Assembly (NCBI RefSeq): GCF_946478955.1
Contig: NZ_CAMLDL010000003.1
Span: 1-64,000 of the forward strand
DNA from: an uncultured Sphingomonas sp.
GTDB taxonomy: Bacteria; Pseudomonadota; Alphaproteobacteria; Sphingomonadales; Sphingomonadaceae
Direction: 5' to 3'
Length of the DNA: 64,000 nt
Part shown: one piece after another, positions 28,466 to 37,507 of the stretch
Layout: each line of letters begins with the position of its first letter
Numbering within the stretch: the first letter of the stretch is position 1
Position numbers and translations under genes: made by a program
Notes under the pieces: model-generated
Told to the model about the DNA's origin: nothing
Seen by the model: the letters and a program-made list of their open reading frames with translations, nothing else
Database searches by the model: none

Positions 28466-29436
28466 TGCTGTTGAATCCGATGGTTCAAAAATTCGCGAAT
28501 GAAGAAGGCAATGACGCGGTCCTCTTTCAGGAAGGCGTCATGGCCAAAGGCAGAACTCAGGTTGCGCATTCTGCCGTCGCTCGCATGGCGGGCGAGCCAT
28601 TCAATGTCGGCCAACGGGACAATCCGGTCGCTATCGACCGCCACAAAGGTCGCGGGAACGGCGATGCGCGCCGGGTCAATGTCGTGAAGGTCGATCGATT
28701 CTGACAAGCGCCGATATGCGACCGCGGTCATCTTCTGGCTATGGCGTGCGCCGTGCGCGTCGAGATAGGGTTCGGCGGCAACGGCAACCCGCCCGCCGGT
28801 CACAGTCGGACCTTCGACAAAGCGGTTCGCGAACTCGGCATCGGTGCGATAGCCGAGCATCGCTAGCTTTCGTGCCAGCGCCACCCCTTCACCGGCCAGT
28901 CCGGCGCGCTCGCCAAGCTCAATGGCTTGGCGTTGCACGGCACGCTGCGCGCTGGTGAATGGGTGCGGCGCGGCGGGTGCGCTGATCGCCAGAAGGCCGC
29001 CAATCCGGTGCGGTGCAAGCGCGGCTAGGTGCATTCCGACCATCGCGCCGTAACTGGCCCCGATATAGCCGACGGCCCGGGCAATGCCGACCCGGTCCAT
29101 TACTGCAAGAATGGCATGGGCCTGATCGACCGGATCAATGGGACGGTCCAATGCACCATCCGATCCTACCCAATCAATGGCAAGCGTGCGGAAAGCTGAT
29201 AGGCAATCCGACTGGCTTTCCCACCAACCCGCGTGCGAATTCACATCATTGGACAGCGCATGGCGACCTGCGGAAATGCCGCCCGCAACGATCAGCCAAG
29301 GTGCCCCATCAGGTCCCGAACTTTCGGCCCGGACAAAGATTTTTGCCTCGGGGCCATGATGGAACGACAAGTCGACCGGAAAGCGCCATTCGACGCCGGG
29401 CCTCAATCTGCTTTCAGTCTTGTATCGGGTGGCCAC
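28462..29436 (-). CDS. metX: Homoserine O-acyltransferase, MetX type (succinyl- or acetyl-)
   Basis: Activates homoserine as O-acetyl- or O-succinylhomoserine, the first committed step of methionine synthesis. It is an alpha/beta hydrolase: nucleophile elbow GASYGAMVG, acid FVAVDSDRIVP and histidine AFGHDAFL. The elbow is not the GGSMGGMQ of classical MetX acetyltransferases, which is the pattern of a divergent clade that often uses succinyl-CoA. The start is GTG at 29436, with GAGG seven bases upstream inside a hairpin; the TTG six codons further up has no such site. A SAM-I riboswitch precedes it. Confidence 0.88.
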   Translation of the reverse strand: MATRYKTESRLRPGVEWRFPVDLSFHHGPEAKIFVRAESSGPDGAPWLIVAGGISAGRHALSNDVNSHAGWWESQSDCLSAFRTLAIDWVGSDGALDRPIDPVDQAHAILAVMDRVGIARAVGYIGASYGAMVGMHLAALAPHRIGGLLAISAPAAPHPFTSAQRAVQRQAIELGERAGLAGEGVALARKLAMLGYRTDAEFANRFVEGPTVTGGRVAVAAEPYLDAHGARHSQKMTAVAYRRLSESIDLHDIDPARIAVPATFVAVDSDRIVPLADIEWLARHASDGRMRNLSSAFGHDAFLKEDRVIAFFIREFLNHRIQQQ

Positions 29437-29441
29437 GACGG

Positions 29442-29466
29442 CGCCTCGCAACAATTACCAGCGAGG
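29442..29466 (-). promoter_or_regulatory. Hairpin that masks the metX ribosome binding site
   Basis: On the minus strand GCCTCGC and GCGAGGC form a perfect 7-bp stem around an 11-base loop. The 3' arm contains GAGG, the only good ribosome binding site for the metX GTG start at 29436. This fits the expression platform of the riboswitch just upstream, acting on translation: an upstream GCGAG (near 29515) could pair with CTCGC instead and free the site. Confidence 0.65.
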
Positions 29467-29519
29467 CTTGCGGGGTGACAGACAGCCTTGGCATGACGCG
29501 GCGCTGGCCGCTCGCCAAT

Positions 29520-29640
29520 CCCATCTGCCGGTGGACACAAGGGCCCCCGCAGGACTTGGCACCTTTGAATGATCATGCTGCCACAATCATCCCGGTTGCC
29601 CCAGCTTCAAAGGGCCTGTCCCTCAGCCGGTCTCGATGGA
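29520..29640 (-). ncRNA. SAM-I (S-box) riboswitch aptamer upstream of metX
   Basis: The minus strand carries the conserved S-box core in order: outer stem strand CCATC (29639-29635), then GAGGGACAGGCCC with TTTGAAGC, GGCAACC, a variable stem, GGTGCCAAGTCCTGC, a further stem and AGATGGG, whose GATGG (29525-29521) closes the outer P1 stem. All of the S-box hallmark elements are present in the right order and spacing, over about 120 bases. SAM binding would stabilise P1 and lower expression of metX-metB-hom. S-box elements are best known from Firmicutes; most alphaproteobacterial methionine genes use the SAM-II class, so this class is notable here. Confidence 0.92.
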
Positions 29641-29648
29641 TGCCCCTG

Positions 29649-29676
29649 AAATGACGCAGGTGCGAAGAAGAGTCAA
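29649..29676 (-). promoter_or_regulatory. Candidate promoter of the metX riboswitch leader
   Basis: TTGACT (29676-29671) and TCATTT (29654-29649) with a 16-base spacer give a plausible -35/-10 pair on the minus strand. The implied start of transcription, near 29642, is just where the riboswitch aptamer begins. The -10 is weak, so this is a positional inference. Confidence 0.4.
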
Positions 29677-29717
29677 TTGCTGCGGAGCAAAACGGGTTTC
29701 CAAGCATTGACCGCCCC

Positions 29718-30626
29718 ATGAACGATACACTCCCGAAACAGGCGATATTGGTCGTCAACGCGATGAGCCGGCGCGGCGCCGATGTGTTCGAAGAAGCGCG
29801 CGACAAGCTGGTGGCGGCAGGCGTCGATCTGATCGAGTCCCATGCCGTCGACAAGCCTGAGGATATGGATCCGACGGTGAAATCCGCCATCGCCAAGGCG
29901 CCGATGGTGATCGTTGGCGGCGGCGATGGATCGCTGTCCACGAACGTCGACCATTTCGTGGGTAAGGACACGGTATTCGCGATCCTGCCCCTCGGCACGG
30001 CCAACAGCTTTGCCAAGACGATGGAGATGGGCACCGACCTCGACGATGCGGTCGATGTCATTGCCAATGGCCGTCGAAAGCGGATCGACCTCGGCATGAT
30101 CGACGGTGACTATTTCGCCAATGCAGCCGCGCTCGGTCTATCGCCGCTCATCGCCGACACGGTGCCGCATAACCTCAAAAAATATCTTGGCATGGTCGGA
30201 TATCTCATCTGGGCCGCGCGAGTTGCGTTCAACTTCCGGCCTTTTCGCCTTCGCGTGACCATGGATGACGGAACGGTTCACAAGACCTGGGCGACCGAGG
30301 CCCGGATAGCCAACGGCACCCACCATGGCGGGGTCGAACTGGTCGAAAACCAGGCGCTCGACAGCGGCGACATCGTCATTCAGGCGGTCACTGGCAAAAG
30401 CCTGTGGGGGCTCAGCTGGAGCTGGTTCACGACCCTCCTAAAGCTCCGCCATCGTGAGCAAACCACCACCGAATGGCGCGGCCAGAAAATGCGGCTGGAA
30501 GCGCGGCCAAAACAGAAAATCTCCATCGACGGCGAAATTGCGGCCACGACCCCGGTCACGGTCACAGTGGCCGACGCGGTGATTGAGGTGGCCGCGCCAA
30601 GGGAATCGCAAAAGACCGGTAATTAA
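29718..30626 (+). CDS. Diacylglycerol kinase-family lipid kinase (YegS/BmrU type)
   Basis: Phosphorylates a membrane lipid such as diacylglycerol, or a related lipid, at the inner membrane. The 302-residue protein has the nucleotide-binding GGGDGS at about residue 67 and the conserved LPLGTANSFAKTM at about 92-104. NGTHHGGVELVENQ is part of the C-terminal beta domain. Length is typical for YegS-like kinases. It is divergent from the metX leader, and its stop touches the end of the MATE gene. Confidence 0.92.
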   Translation: MNDTLPKQAILVVNAMSRRGADVFEEARDKLVAAGVDLIESHAVDKPEDMDPTVKSAIAKAPMVIVGGGDGSLSTNVDHFVGKDTVFAILPLGTANSFAKTMEMGTDLDDAVDVIANGRRKRIDLGMIDGDYFANAAALGLSPLIADTVPHNLKKYLGMVGYLIWAARVAFNFRPFRLRVTMDDGTVHKTWATEARIANGTHHGGVELVENQALDSGDIVIQAVTGKSLWGLSWSWFTTLLKLRHREQTTTEWRGQKMRLEARPKQKISIDGEIAATTPVTVTVADAVIEVAAPRESQKTGN

Positions 30627-32069
30627 TCAGGTCGACGCCAGTTCCTGATTGGTCATCATATGGGCCGATTTCCACCGACCGCTTCGATAATAGAGGATCG
30701 CCATCACCATATTGAAGATGCTCGCGACCGGCAGGCTGAGCCATAGCGCGTCTGTCCCGATCAGCATTTGCCCGAAATAGGCAACGCCCAGGCGAACAGG
30801 TAGCAGACCGATGGCAAGGATGATCAGCGGTGGCACCACCGATCCGTTGGCACGCATGGTACCGAACAGGACAAACGCCACCGCGAAGAAAAGATAGCCC
30901 CAGGTGCCGAGCAGCTGGATGTGCCGCGCAATCGGCAGGGCCGGACTCTCGCTTCCAAGAAACAGGCCAAGCACGGTGCGGTCGGCAAGGGTCAGCAGAA
31001 CCACCATAGCAGCAGTGATGATAAGGACGATGCGGATCCCGGCAGACGTGATCTGGCTCACACGCTGCCACTGGTTCGCCCCGATATTTTGCGCCGCCAT
31101 GGTAGACACCGCCGCGCCCACCGACATCGCCGGCATCTGCACATAGTTCCACAACTGCAGTGCAACGCCGAACGCGGCAGCGGTCTGAACGCCCTGCAGA
31201 TTGACCATGCCGTAAACCGTCATGGCCGACGCCGACACGGCAATCATCTGAAGCCCCATGGGCAGTCCTTTGACGAAGATGGTCTTCATCAATAGCCGGT
31301 CCGGAATGAGGTCGCGGAGCTCCTTCCCCTTCAACCGCAAGGGTAAATCCCGCCAATAGACGGTGATGATCAGGCCAATCAGGGCGACCAGATTGGCGAT
31401 CATTGTCGCGACGGCAGAGCCGCGAATGCCCATTTCCGGAAAAGGCCCTATCCCCATGATGAAGAAGGGATTGAGGCCAGAATCGAGCACCACTGACAGG
31501 GCCATGAAATATAGCGGCGTCATGCTGTCGCCGGTCCCGCGCATCGCCATCATCAACATCGTGAGCAGCAGGGCGGCGGGAAGCCCAATGAAAATGATGC
31601 GAAGATAATCGAGCGCCATGGGCACGATTTCTGGCGGGGTTCCGAGTATATGCAGGATAGTCGGCGAAACGAAATAACCGACCACGCTCATCAGCAGCGC
31701 GATGGCGGCAAAGGCGGAAAAGGCTGTGCCAAGCACTCGCCGCGCCTCGGCAATGTCGCGCCTGCCCATCGCTTGCCCGATCAGGATCGTCGATGCCATG
31801 CCGAACCCGAACACAAAGGCGAGCAGCAGAAACATCACCGTATTGGCATTACTGGTGGCGGCAAGCGCGCCCTCGCCAAGCAACCGGCCGATCCAGATCG
31901 TATTGATCGATCCGTTGAGCGATTGCAGGATCGACGAGCCGAGCGTCGGCAACATGAACCACAACAGCGTCTTGGTAATCGGCCCCTGCGTCAGGTCATA
32001 AGCCCGCCCACGCTCCCGCGGCTGCGGGTCGGACGGACCAGGGTCCTTCATTGTAACGGTCGCGTCCAT
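30627..32069 (-). CDS. MATE-family multidrug/Na+ antiporter
   Basis: The 480-residue protein has two repeats of six membrane helices, the MatE arrangement. Recognisable segments are MLPTLGSSILQSLNGSINTI at the first helix and the pattern IRGSAVATMIANLVALIGL. Exporters of this family expel cationic drugs, dyes or metabolites in exchange for Na+ or H+. The N-terminal 28 residues are polar and rich in proline. No regulator is adjacent. A palindromic repeat separates it from valS. Confidence 0.92.
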   Translation of the reverse strand: MDATVTMKDPGPSDPQPRERGRAYDLTQGPITKTLLWFMLPTLGSSILQSLNGSINTIWIGRLLGEGALAATSNANTVMFLLLAFVFGFGMASTILIGQAMGRRDIAEARRVLGTAFSAFAAIALLMSVVGYFVSPTILHILGTPPEIVPMALDYLRIIFIGLPAALLLTMLMMAMRGTGDSMTPLYFMALSVVLDSGLNPFFIMGIGPFPEMGIRGSAVATMIANLVALIGLIITVYWRDLPLRLKGKELRDLIPDRLLMKTIFVKGLPMGLQMIAVSASAMTVYGMVNLQGVQTAAAFGVALQLWNYVQMPAMSVGAAVSTMAAQNIGANQWQRVSQITSAGIRIVLIITAAMVVLLTLADRTVLGLFLGSESPALPIARHIQLLGTWGYLFFAVAFVLFGTMRANGSVVPPLIILAIGLLPVRLGVAYFGQMLIGTDALWLSLPVASIFNMVMAILYYRSGRWKSAHMMTNQELAST

Positions 32070-32130
32070 TAGGGGCAGAATGCATGGGCGGGCGAGTTGG
32101 GTCCAGCCATTGAGAATGTAATACGACTAA

Positions 32131-32233
32131 CCTGTTCCCCGGCGCAGGCAGGGGTCCAGTATGGCATGGTAGCGGCATACCTTCCCGTTCCTAATTCGCG
32201 TCGCGTCTGGACTCCGGCCTACGCCGGGGAACA
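32131..32233. repeat. Palindromic repeat, third variant (TTCCCCGGCG-AGGC type)
   Basis: The arms TTCCCCGGCGCAGGCAGGGG-TCCAG and CTGGACTCCGGCCTACGCCGGGGAA are inverted around a centre of about 45 bases that itself holds ATGGCATGGTAGCGGCAT. It fills the space between the MATE start and the valS stop. The pattern is similar to, but distinct from, family A. Confidence 0.7.
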
Positions 32234-32234
32234 A

Positions 32235-34862
32235 TTAACCCAGCCGCGCCAGCGCCGCCGAAAGTCGCTCCGCCTCCGCCGCACGTGCGTCATGGTCGGC
32301 TTGCGCCTTGGCCACCGCCTCCGGCTTGGCGCGCTCGGTGAAGTTCGGATTGCCGAGACGGGCCGCGAGACTGTCCCGCTCCTTCTCTGCCGCCTCCACG
32401 GCCTTCTTGAGCCGCGCACGTTCGGCGTCGAGGTCGATTGCGCCTTCCAGTGGGAAGGCGATGGTCGAACCCGCGGCGACGATCTGAGCCGACCCGGCCG
32501 GCGCACTGTCCGTAACGATAGGCGCGTCGACCTTCGCCATTCGGGCGAGCGTCGCCTGATTGGCAGCGAGCCGTTCAACCAGCCCGGCATCGCCAAGGAC
32601 GTGCGGCGTCAGCGTGGCGGTCCACGGTATGTTGAGTTCGGATCGCATCGTGCGGACCGCTTCGATGACCTCGACGAGTGCCGCCACGTCAGCCTTGGCG
32701 GCCGCATCAACGGAGGCCTCCGGCGCCGGCCATTTCGCCGTGATCAGCGGATAATGATCGCGCGACCCCTGCCCCATCGACTGCCACAGCTCTTCGGTCA
32801 CAAACGGCATGAACGGGTGCAGCATAACGAGGATCTGATCGAAAGCCCACGCGGCCACGCCGCGGGTTTCGTCGTCCCATGTTCCCTTGATCAGCTCCAC
32901 ATACCAGTCGCAGAAAGTGCCCCAGGTGAAGTGGTAGATGGCATCCGCCATGCCGTCGAAGCGCAGTTCGTCGAACGCCTTGTTGAGCTTGGCCAGCGTT
33001 TCCACGACTTCGCCAATGATCCAACGGTTGACCGGCAGTTTGGCCTCCGGCGCGGCGATGCTGCTCGACGCGCCGACGCCATTGCCCTGCAGGAAGCGCG
33101 CGGCGTTCCACAGTTTGGTCGCGAAGTTGCGATAGCCCTCGACGCGTTTCTCATCGAGCTTGATGTCGCGGCCCTGGCTTTCCATCGCGGTCAGGGTGAA
33201 GCGCAGCGCGTCCGCGCCATATTTGTCGATCAGGCCGAGCGGATCGACGACATTGCCCTTTGACTTGGACATTTTCGCGCCATGCTCGTCGCGGACGAGA
33301 CCGTGGAGGTAGAGGGTCTTCCACGGCTTTTCGCCCATGAACTCAAACCCCTGCATCGCCATCCGCGCATCCCAAAAGAACAGGATATCGAACCCGGAAA
33401 TGAGCACGTCATTGGGGTAATGACGGGCGAGGTCGTGCGTCTGCTCGGGCCAGCCAAGGGTCGCGAATGGCCAGAGGGCGGAGGAGAACCACGTGTCGAG
33501 GACGTCCTCATCACGCCGGAGCGTCTTGTCGCCCGCCTGCGCCTGCGCGTCTTCCTCGGTTTCGGCGACATAGACGTTACCGTCTTCATCATACCATGCC
33601 GGAATCCGGTGCCCCCACCACAGCTGGCGCGAGACGCTCCACGGCTGGATATTTTCGAGCCAGTTGTACCAGGTCTTTTTCCACGTCTCCGGCACCACCG
33701 CGATGTCGCCGCTCTTCACCGCCTCCAGCGGCTTTTGCGCCAACGTTTCCGCGTCGACATACCATTGGTCGCTGAGCCACGGTTCAATCACCACACCCGA
33801 TCGGTCGCCGTAGGGCGCTTGAATGGTGCGGTCCTCGACCTTCACCAGCGCGCCCTCAGCTTCCAGCCGCGCGACCACGTCCGTGCGCGCGTCGAAGCGG
33901 TCCATGCCGATCAGTTCGGCGGGGATCAGGCCATCGGAGGTCTGCGCAATAGTCGCGTCCGCGGCGAGCATGTTGAGCATGTCGGCGGGCTTGATGCCTG
34001 CGCGCTTGCCGACCTCGAAATCGTTGAAGTCATGGCCCGGCGTGATCTTCACCGCGCCTGATCCCAATTCCGGGTCGGCATGTTCGTCGGCAACCACCGG
34101 GATTTCGCGGCCGGTGATCGGCAGGCGTATCATCTTGCCGATCTTGTCGGCGTAGCGCGCGTCATCCGGATGCACCGCGACCGCCATGTCGGCCAGCATC
34201 GTTTCGGGCCGCGTCGTCGCCACCTCGATAAAGCCGGTGCCGTCCGCGAAGGGATAGCGCAGCGTCCAGAACTTGCCCGCGACTTCGCGTGTTTCGACTT
34301 CAAGGTCCGAAATCGCGGTCTGGAATTTTGGATCCCAATTCACGAGGCGCTTGTCGCGGTAAAGAAGCCCACGCTTGTGAAGCTCAACGAACACTTTGGT
34401 CACCGCGGCGGAAAAGCCCGGGTCCATCGTGAAGCGTTCATTCGACCAGTCGCACGACGCGCCGAGACGGCGTAGCTGCTGCGTAATCTGGCCGCCGCTT
34501 TCTTCCTTCCACGCCCACACGCGCTCCAGGAACTTCTCGCGGCCCATGTCGGCGCGCTTGATGCCTTCGCCATCGAGCTGACGTTCGACGACCATCTGCG
34601 TCGCAATGCCCGCATGGTCGGTGCCGACCACCCACAGCGCGTCCTTGCCTTCCAACCGCGCGCGGCGGATGAGAATATCTTGCAGCGTATTGTCGAGCGC
34701 ATGGCCGATATGCAGCGAGCCGGTGACGTTCGGCGGCGGCATGACGATCGTGTAGGGCACATCATCCGGGCGATCGGGGCGGAACAGCCCTTCAGCTTCC
34801 CAATAGCCATACCATTTGGCCTCGATCGGGCCGGGTTCAAAGGTTTTCGCCAGTTCGGTCAT
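32235..34862 (-). CDS. valS: Valyl-tRNA synthetase
   Basis: Charges tRNA-Val. A class I synthetase of 875 residues: [16 protein letters not shown] carries the HIGH motif, and [14 protein letters not shown] the KMSKS loop. The editing domain lies between them, and a C-terminal coiled coil (from about residue 810, with many Lys, Arg and Glu) is typical of ValRS. The ATG at 34862 gives the standard [18 protein letters not shown] start; the upstream 12 codons are rejected. It is preceded by an interspersed repeat. Confidence 0.98.
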   Translation of the reverse strand: MTELAKTFEPGPIEAKWYGYWEAEGLFRPDRPDDVPYTIVMPPPNVTGSLHIGHALDNTLQDILIRRARLEGKDALWVVGTDHAGIATQMVVERQLDGEGIKRADMGREKFLERVWAWKEESGGQITQQLRRLGASCDWSNERFTMDPGFSAAVTKVFVELHKRGLLYRDKRLVNWDPKFQTAISDLEVETREVAGKFWTLRYPFADGTGFIEVATTRPETMLADMAVAVHPDDARYADKIGKMIRLPITGREIPVVADEHADPELGSGAVKITPGHDFNDFEVGKRAGIKPADMLNMLAADATIAQTSDGLIPAELIGMDRFDARTDVVARLEAEGALVKVEDRTIQAPYGDRSGVVIEPWLSDQWYVDAETLAQKPLEAVKSGDIAVVPETWKKTWYNWLENIQPWSVSRQLWWGHRIPAWYDEDGNVYVAETEEDAQAQAGDKTLRRDEDVLDTWFSSALWPFATLGWPEQTHDLARHYPNDVLISGFDILFFWDARMAMQGFEFMGEKPWKTLYLHGLVRDEHGAKMSKSKGNVVDPLGLIDKYGADALRFTLTAMESQGRDIKLDEKRVEGYRNFATKLWNAARFLQGNGVGASSSIAAPEAKLPVNRWIIGEVVETLAKLNKAFDELRFDGMADAIYHFTWGTFCDWYVELIKGTWDDETRGVAAWAFDQILVMLHPFMPFVTEELWQSMGQGSRDHYPLITAKWPAPEASVDAAAKADVAALVEVIEAVRTMRSELNIPWTATLTPHVLGDAGLVERLAANQATLARMAKVDAPIVTDSAPAGSAQIVAAGSTIAFPLEGAIDLDAERARLKKAVEAAEKERDSLAARLGNPNFTERAKPEAVAKAQADHDARAAEAERLSAALARLG

Positions 34863-34910
34863 AGGCTCGCGACTAGCGACGATGGTGCACCGCCGCAAGT
34901 GACGCCTATG

Positions 34911-34989
34911 CCGTCATTGCGAGCGCAGCGAAGCAATGCGGCGGCCCCAAACTGGATTGCCGCGTCGCTACGCTCCTCGCAATGACGGA
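34911..34989. repeat. Interspersed palindromic repeat, family B
   Basis: CCGTCATTGCGAGCGCAGCG at the left and CGCTCCTCGCAATGACGG at the right are inverted copies around GCAATGCGGCGG and GGATTGCCGCG. It is 79 bases long and lies between valS and the S9 peptidase gene, where it may form a hairpin that separates two transcripts. It matches the copy at 14993-15108 in its ends but has a shorter centre. Confidence 0.88.
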
Positions 34990-35002
34990 TTAGGACACCA
35001 AC

Positions 35003-37042
35003 CTACTTCCCTAAGTAGGTCTTCATCCAGCCGAGCACTTCATCATACCAGCGGATCGAGTTTTTCGGTTTCAGCACCCAATGATTTTCGTCCGGGAAGA
35101 CGATCAGTTTGGACGGGATGTCCCGTCGTTGCAGGGCCGTGAAGCTGGCCAGACCTTGCGTATAAGGAATACGGAAGTCCTTTTCGCCGGTGATGACCAG
35201 CATCGGGGTTTTCCAGTTCTGGACATAGTTGACCGGGTTCCATTTCTCGAACGCAGCCGGGTCTTCATAATAGGTCTTGCCGCCATGCTCCCATTCGTCA
35301 AACCACAGCTCTTCGGTTTCATAGGCCATGGCGCGGGCGTCGAACACGCCGTCATGTTGAATGATGCATTTGAACCGATCGGGCCATTTGCCTTCGATCC
35401 AGTTCATCATGTAGCCGCCATAGCTGGCGCCGAGCGCGCAGGCATTATCGGCATCAAGGCTGCTGTCGGTCGCGGTGGCGTAGGCCAGCCCCTTCTGCAG
35501 ATCTTCGAGCGGCCAGCCTCCCCAATTATTCCGGATGCTGTCCGTAAAGGCCTGACCGTAGCCGGTTGACCCGTGGAAATCGACGCTGACCACCGCATAG
35601 CCGGGCGCGGCAAATGCACGCGGGTTCCAGCGGTATGACCAGCCATTGCCGAAGCTACCCTGCGGACCGCCGTGAACAACGAACGCGATGGGCAGTTTGC
35701 CGGTTACACCAACGGGCTTCAGCTTCATTCCCCAAACCGTGTCGCCATTGGCGCCCTTGAACGAGAACTTCTCGAAGGTCACCGGATCAAGCTGCCTCAG
35801 CAGGTCGGCATTCACGTTGGTCAGTTGAACAACCCGGCCCTTGGCGTTGACGCGATAGAGATCATCGGGCGCCATCACGCTGTTCTGCGTAAAGATGGCG
35901 CCGCCATCCGCCGTCGGAATCACATTGCCGGCATGGCCGTTGCCACTAACCCGCGTTACTCGCCCGCTAGCGACGTCGACGCGGAAAATCGGACCTTCCA
36001 ACACATCGTCAGCGGTGACGAGGATAGACCGGCCATCATTGCTCCAGGCGATCGACCCGACCGAACGATCCCACCGATCAGTTACGGCGCGGGTTCTGCC
36101 GCTCGCAAGATCGCGGACCTTCAGCACCTGGCGATCGGCTTCATAACCGGCGCGCGCCATCGAGAAATAGGCCAGACTTTTCCCATCCGGCGAAAGGGTC
36201 GGCAGATTGTCGGTGCCGTCATTGTCGGGCGTTAGATTTGTCGGCTGTGCCGAGCCGTCTGCGGGTGCAGCAAAAATATCGAGATTGGTCGACGTCGGCT
36301 CAATCCGCCCAGCCTCACGAAGCGCGAAATAGACGGTGTTTCCGTCGGCCGAGATATCGACCTCCTCCCCGCCGCCAAACGGTTTTGATGGCGCATCACC
36401 CTCCAGCGTACCAGTCACGCGCTGGCCGCCGCCGGTGAGTTTGCCGTTCACCAGCGGATAGCTGAAGATACGGCTGCGCACGCCTGGCTCGGCCCATGTG
36501 TCCCAATGGCGGACGAACAACTTGTCATATTCGCGGGCGCTGCCGCCTTGCGGGTCCGGAAAAGACGTCGCGGAGCAGCCCAGATCGGGGCAATCTTTGG
36601 TATCGGCCCAAACGACCACCCGGCTACCGTTTGCGGCGACCTTGAAGCCTGAAATATCTGCATTGAAGTCTGAAACCTGGGCCACCGATCCGCCCAGTGT
36701 GGCGCGAAACAGCTGATCGCGCTCGCCAACAGGAGCAAGGAACCAGATCGCGCTGTCGGCGCCGAACACCGCGTCATGCGCGCCCTTCGCAAGGTCCAAT
36801 GGCTTCGGCGATGCACCCTTCGCCTTCAAATCAAGAATCATCAGGGGGTTGCTGCGTTTGTTCGCGGCAAGGTCGGTCGTTGACAGGCTGAAGATCGCGT
36901 AACGACCGTCCGGCGACATGCTGGGGCTACCCATCCGGTGCATCATTTGCATATCAGTCGCCGTCATCGGACGGGCGACGGCAATGGCGGGAACAAGGGC
37001 GGCGGCCGCAACCGTGGCGGCGAGCAAGAGGCGCTTCGTCAT
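35003..37042 (-). CDS. S9-family prolyl oligopeptidase-like peptidase, exported
   Basis: The 679-residue protein has a signal peptide (MTKRLLLAATVAAAALVPAI, cleavage near AVA), a seven-bladed propeller-like N-terminal part with WD-like motifs (SPDGRYAIF, SPDGKSLAYF), and a C-terminal alpha/beta hydrolase domain. The nucleophile is in GASYGGYMMNW, with HGGPQGSFG forming the oxyanion region and ENHWVLK the catalytic histidine. Members include acylaminoacyl peptidases and dipeptidyl peptidases. Start at the second in-frame methionine (37042) fits the signal peptide. It lies 40 bp after popZ on the same strand. Confidence 0.92.
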   Translation of the reverse strand: MTKRLLLAATVAAAALVPAIAVARPMTATDMQMMHRMGSPSMSPDGRYAIFSLSTTDLAANKRSNPLMILDLKAKGASPKPLDLAKGAHDAVFGADSAIWFLAPVGERDQLFRATLGGSVAQVSDFNADISGFKVAANGSRVVVWADTKDCPDLGCSATSFPDPQGGSAREYDKLFVRHWDTWAEPGVRSRIFSYPLVNGKLTGGGQRVTGTLEGDAPSKPFGGGEEVDISADGNTVYFALREAGRIEPTSTNLDIFAAPADGSAQPTNLTPDNDGTDNLPTLSPDGKSLAYFSMARAGYEADRQVLKVRDLASGRTRAVTDRWDRSVGSIAWSNDGRSILVTADDVLEGPIFRVDVASGRVTRVSGNGHAGNVIPTADGGAIFTQNSVMAPDDLYRVNAKGRVVQLTNVNADLLRQLDPVTFEKFSFKGANGDTVWGMKLKPVGVTGKLPIAFVVHGGPQGSFGNGWSYRWNPRAFAAPGYAVVSVDFHGSTGYGQAFTDSIRNNWGGWPLEDLQKGLAYATATDSSLDADNACALGASYGGYMMNWIEGKWPDRFKCIIQHDGVFDARAMAYETEELWFDEWEHGGKTYYEDPAAFEKWNPVNYVQNWKTPMLVITGEKDFRIPYTQGLASFTALQRRDIPSKLIVFPDENHWVLKPKNSIRWYDEVLGWMKTYLGK

Positions 37043-37082
37043 GGGCGGGAGGCGTAGCAAGCCTTCCCGCGGCTGGCGAGTC

Positions 37083-37493
37083 CTAGACCGGCTTTCCAGT
37101 TATACGGTGAATTTCCCGCTTCACATGCTCGTCAACTATGCGCGGCAGATGATCGTCGAGCCATTGTTTCAGCATGGGGCGCAGCATTTCGCGAACCATG
37201 TCTTCCATCGGGTTGACCGGTGTTTGCAGCGGCGCGCTGGCCGCAACTGTTGCCAGTTGCTCCAGGGACGCACGGCTGTCTTCGGCGACCTGTTCCTCCA
37301 TTAGCGGTGGACCAAGATCAATAGGCGCCTCCGCTATCGCGTCATCCAATTCGAGGATGTCTTCTTCACCCTCATCGGAATCATCGTCAGGGACACCGAC
37401 AAGCGTAGAGGCACGGATTTCCTTTTCCTCCGCGATCACTTTCTTGATCGACGCGAGGATGTCTTCCATCGACGGTTCACGAGGGCCTGCCAT
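37083..37493 (-). CDS. popZ: Cell-pole organising protein PopZ (DUF2497)
   Basis: PopZ forms a matrix at the cell pole that anchors the chromosome partition complex and recruits polar regulators in alphaproteobacteria. This 136-residue protein has the conserved N-terminal PSMEDILASIKKVIAEE, an acidic proline-containing linker and the C-terminal oligomerisation helices MEDMVREMLRPMLKQWLDDH and LPRIVDEHVKREI. It lies 14 bp after tolC and ahead of the S9 gene. The order pcm-tolC-popZ-valS is one I recall as common in related genomes, with the S9 gene inserted here. Confidence 0.92.
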   Translation of the reverse strand: MAGPREPSMEDILASIKKVIAEEKEIRASTLVGVPDDDSDEGEEDILELDDAIAEAPIDLGPPLMEEQVAEDSRASLEQLATVAASAPLQTPVNPMEDMVREMLRPMLKQWLDDHLPRIVDEHVKREIHRITGKPV

Positions 37494-37507
37494 CGCTCAC
37501 CTATTAC

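Noticed and set aside
29520..29640. Cobalamin or SAM-II riboswitch as the identity of the metX leader
   Set aside because: The block GAGGGACAGGCCC, GGCAACC and GGTGCCAAGTCCTGC is specific to the S-box class; box B12 and the SAM-II pseudoknot pattern are absent.
32097..33263. 388-codon open frame opposite the 3' part of valS
   Set aside because: Runs through a palindromic repeat into the antisense strand of valS; no family resemblance.
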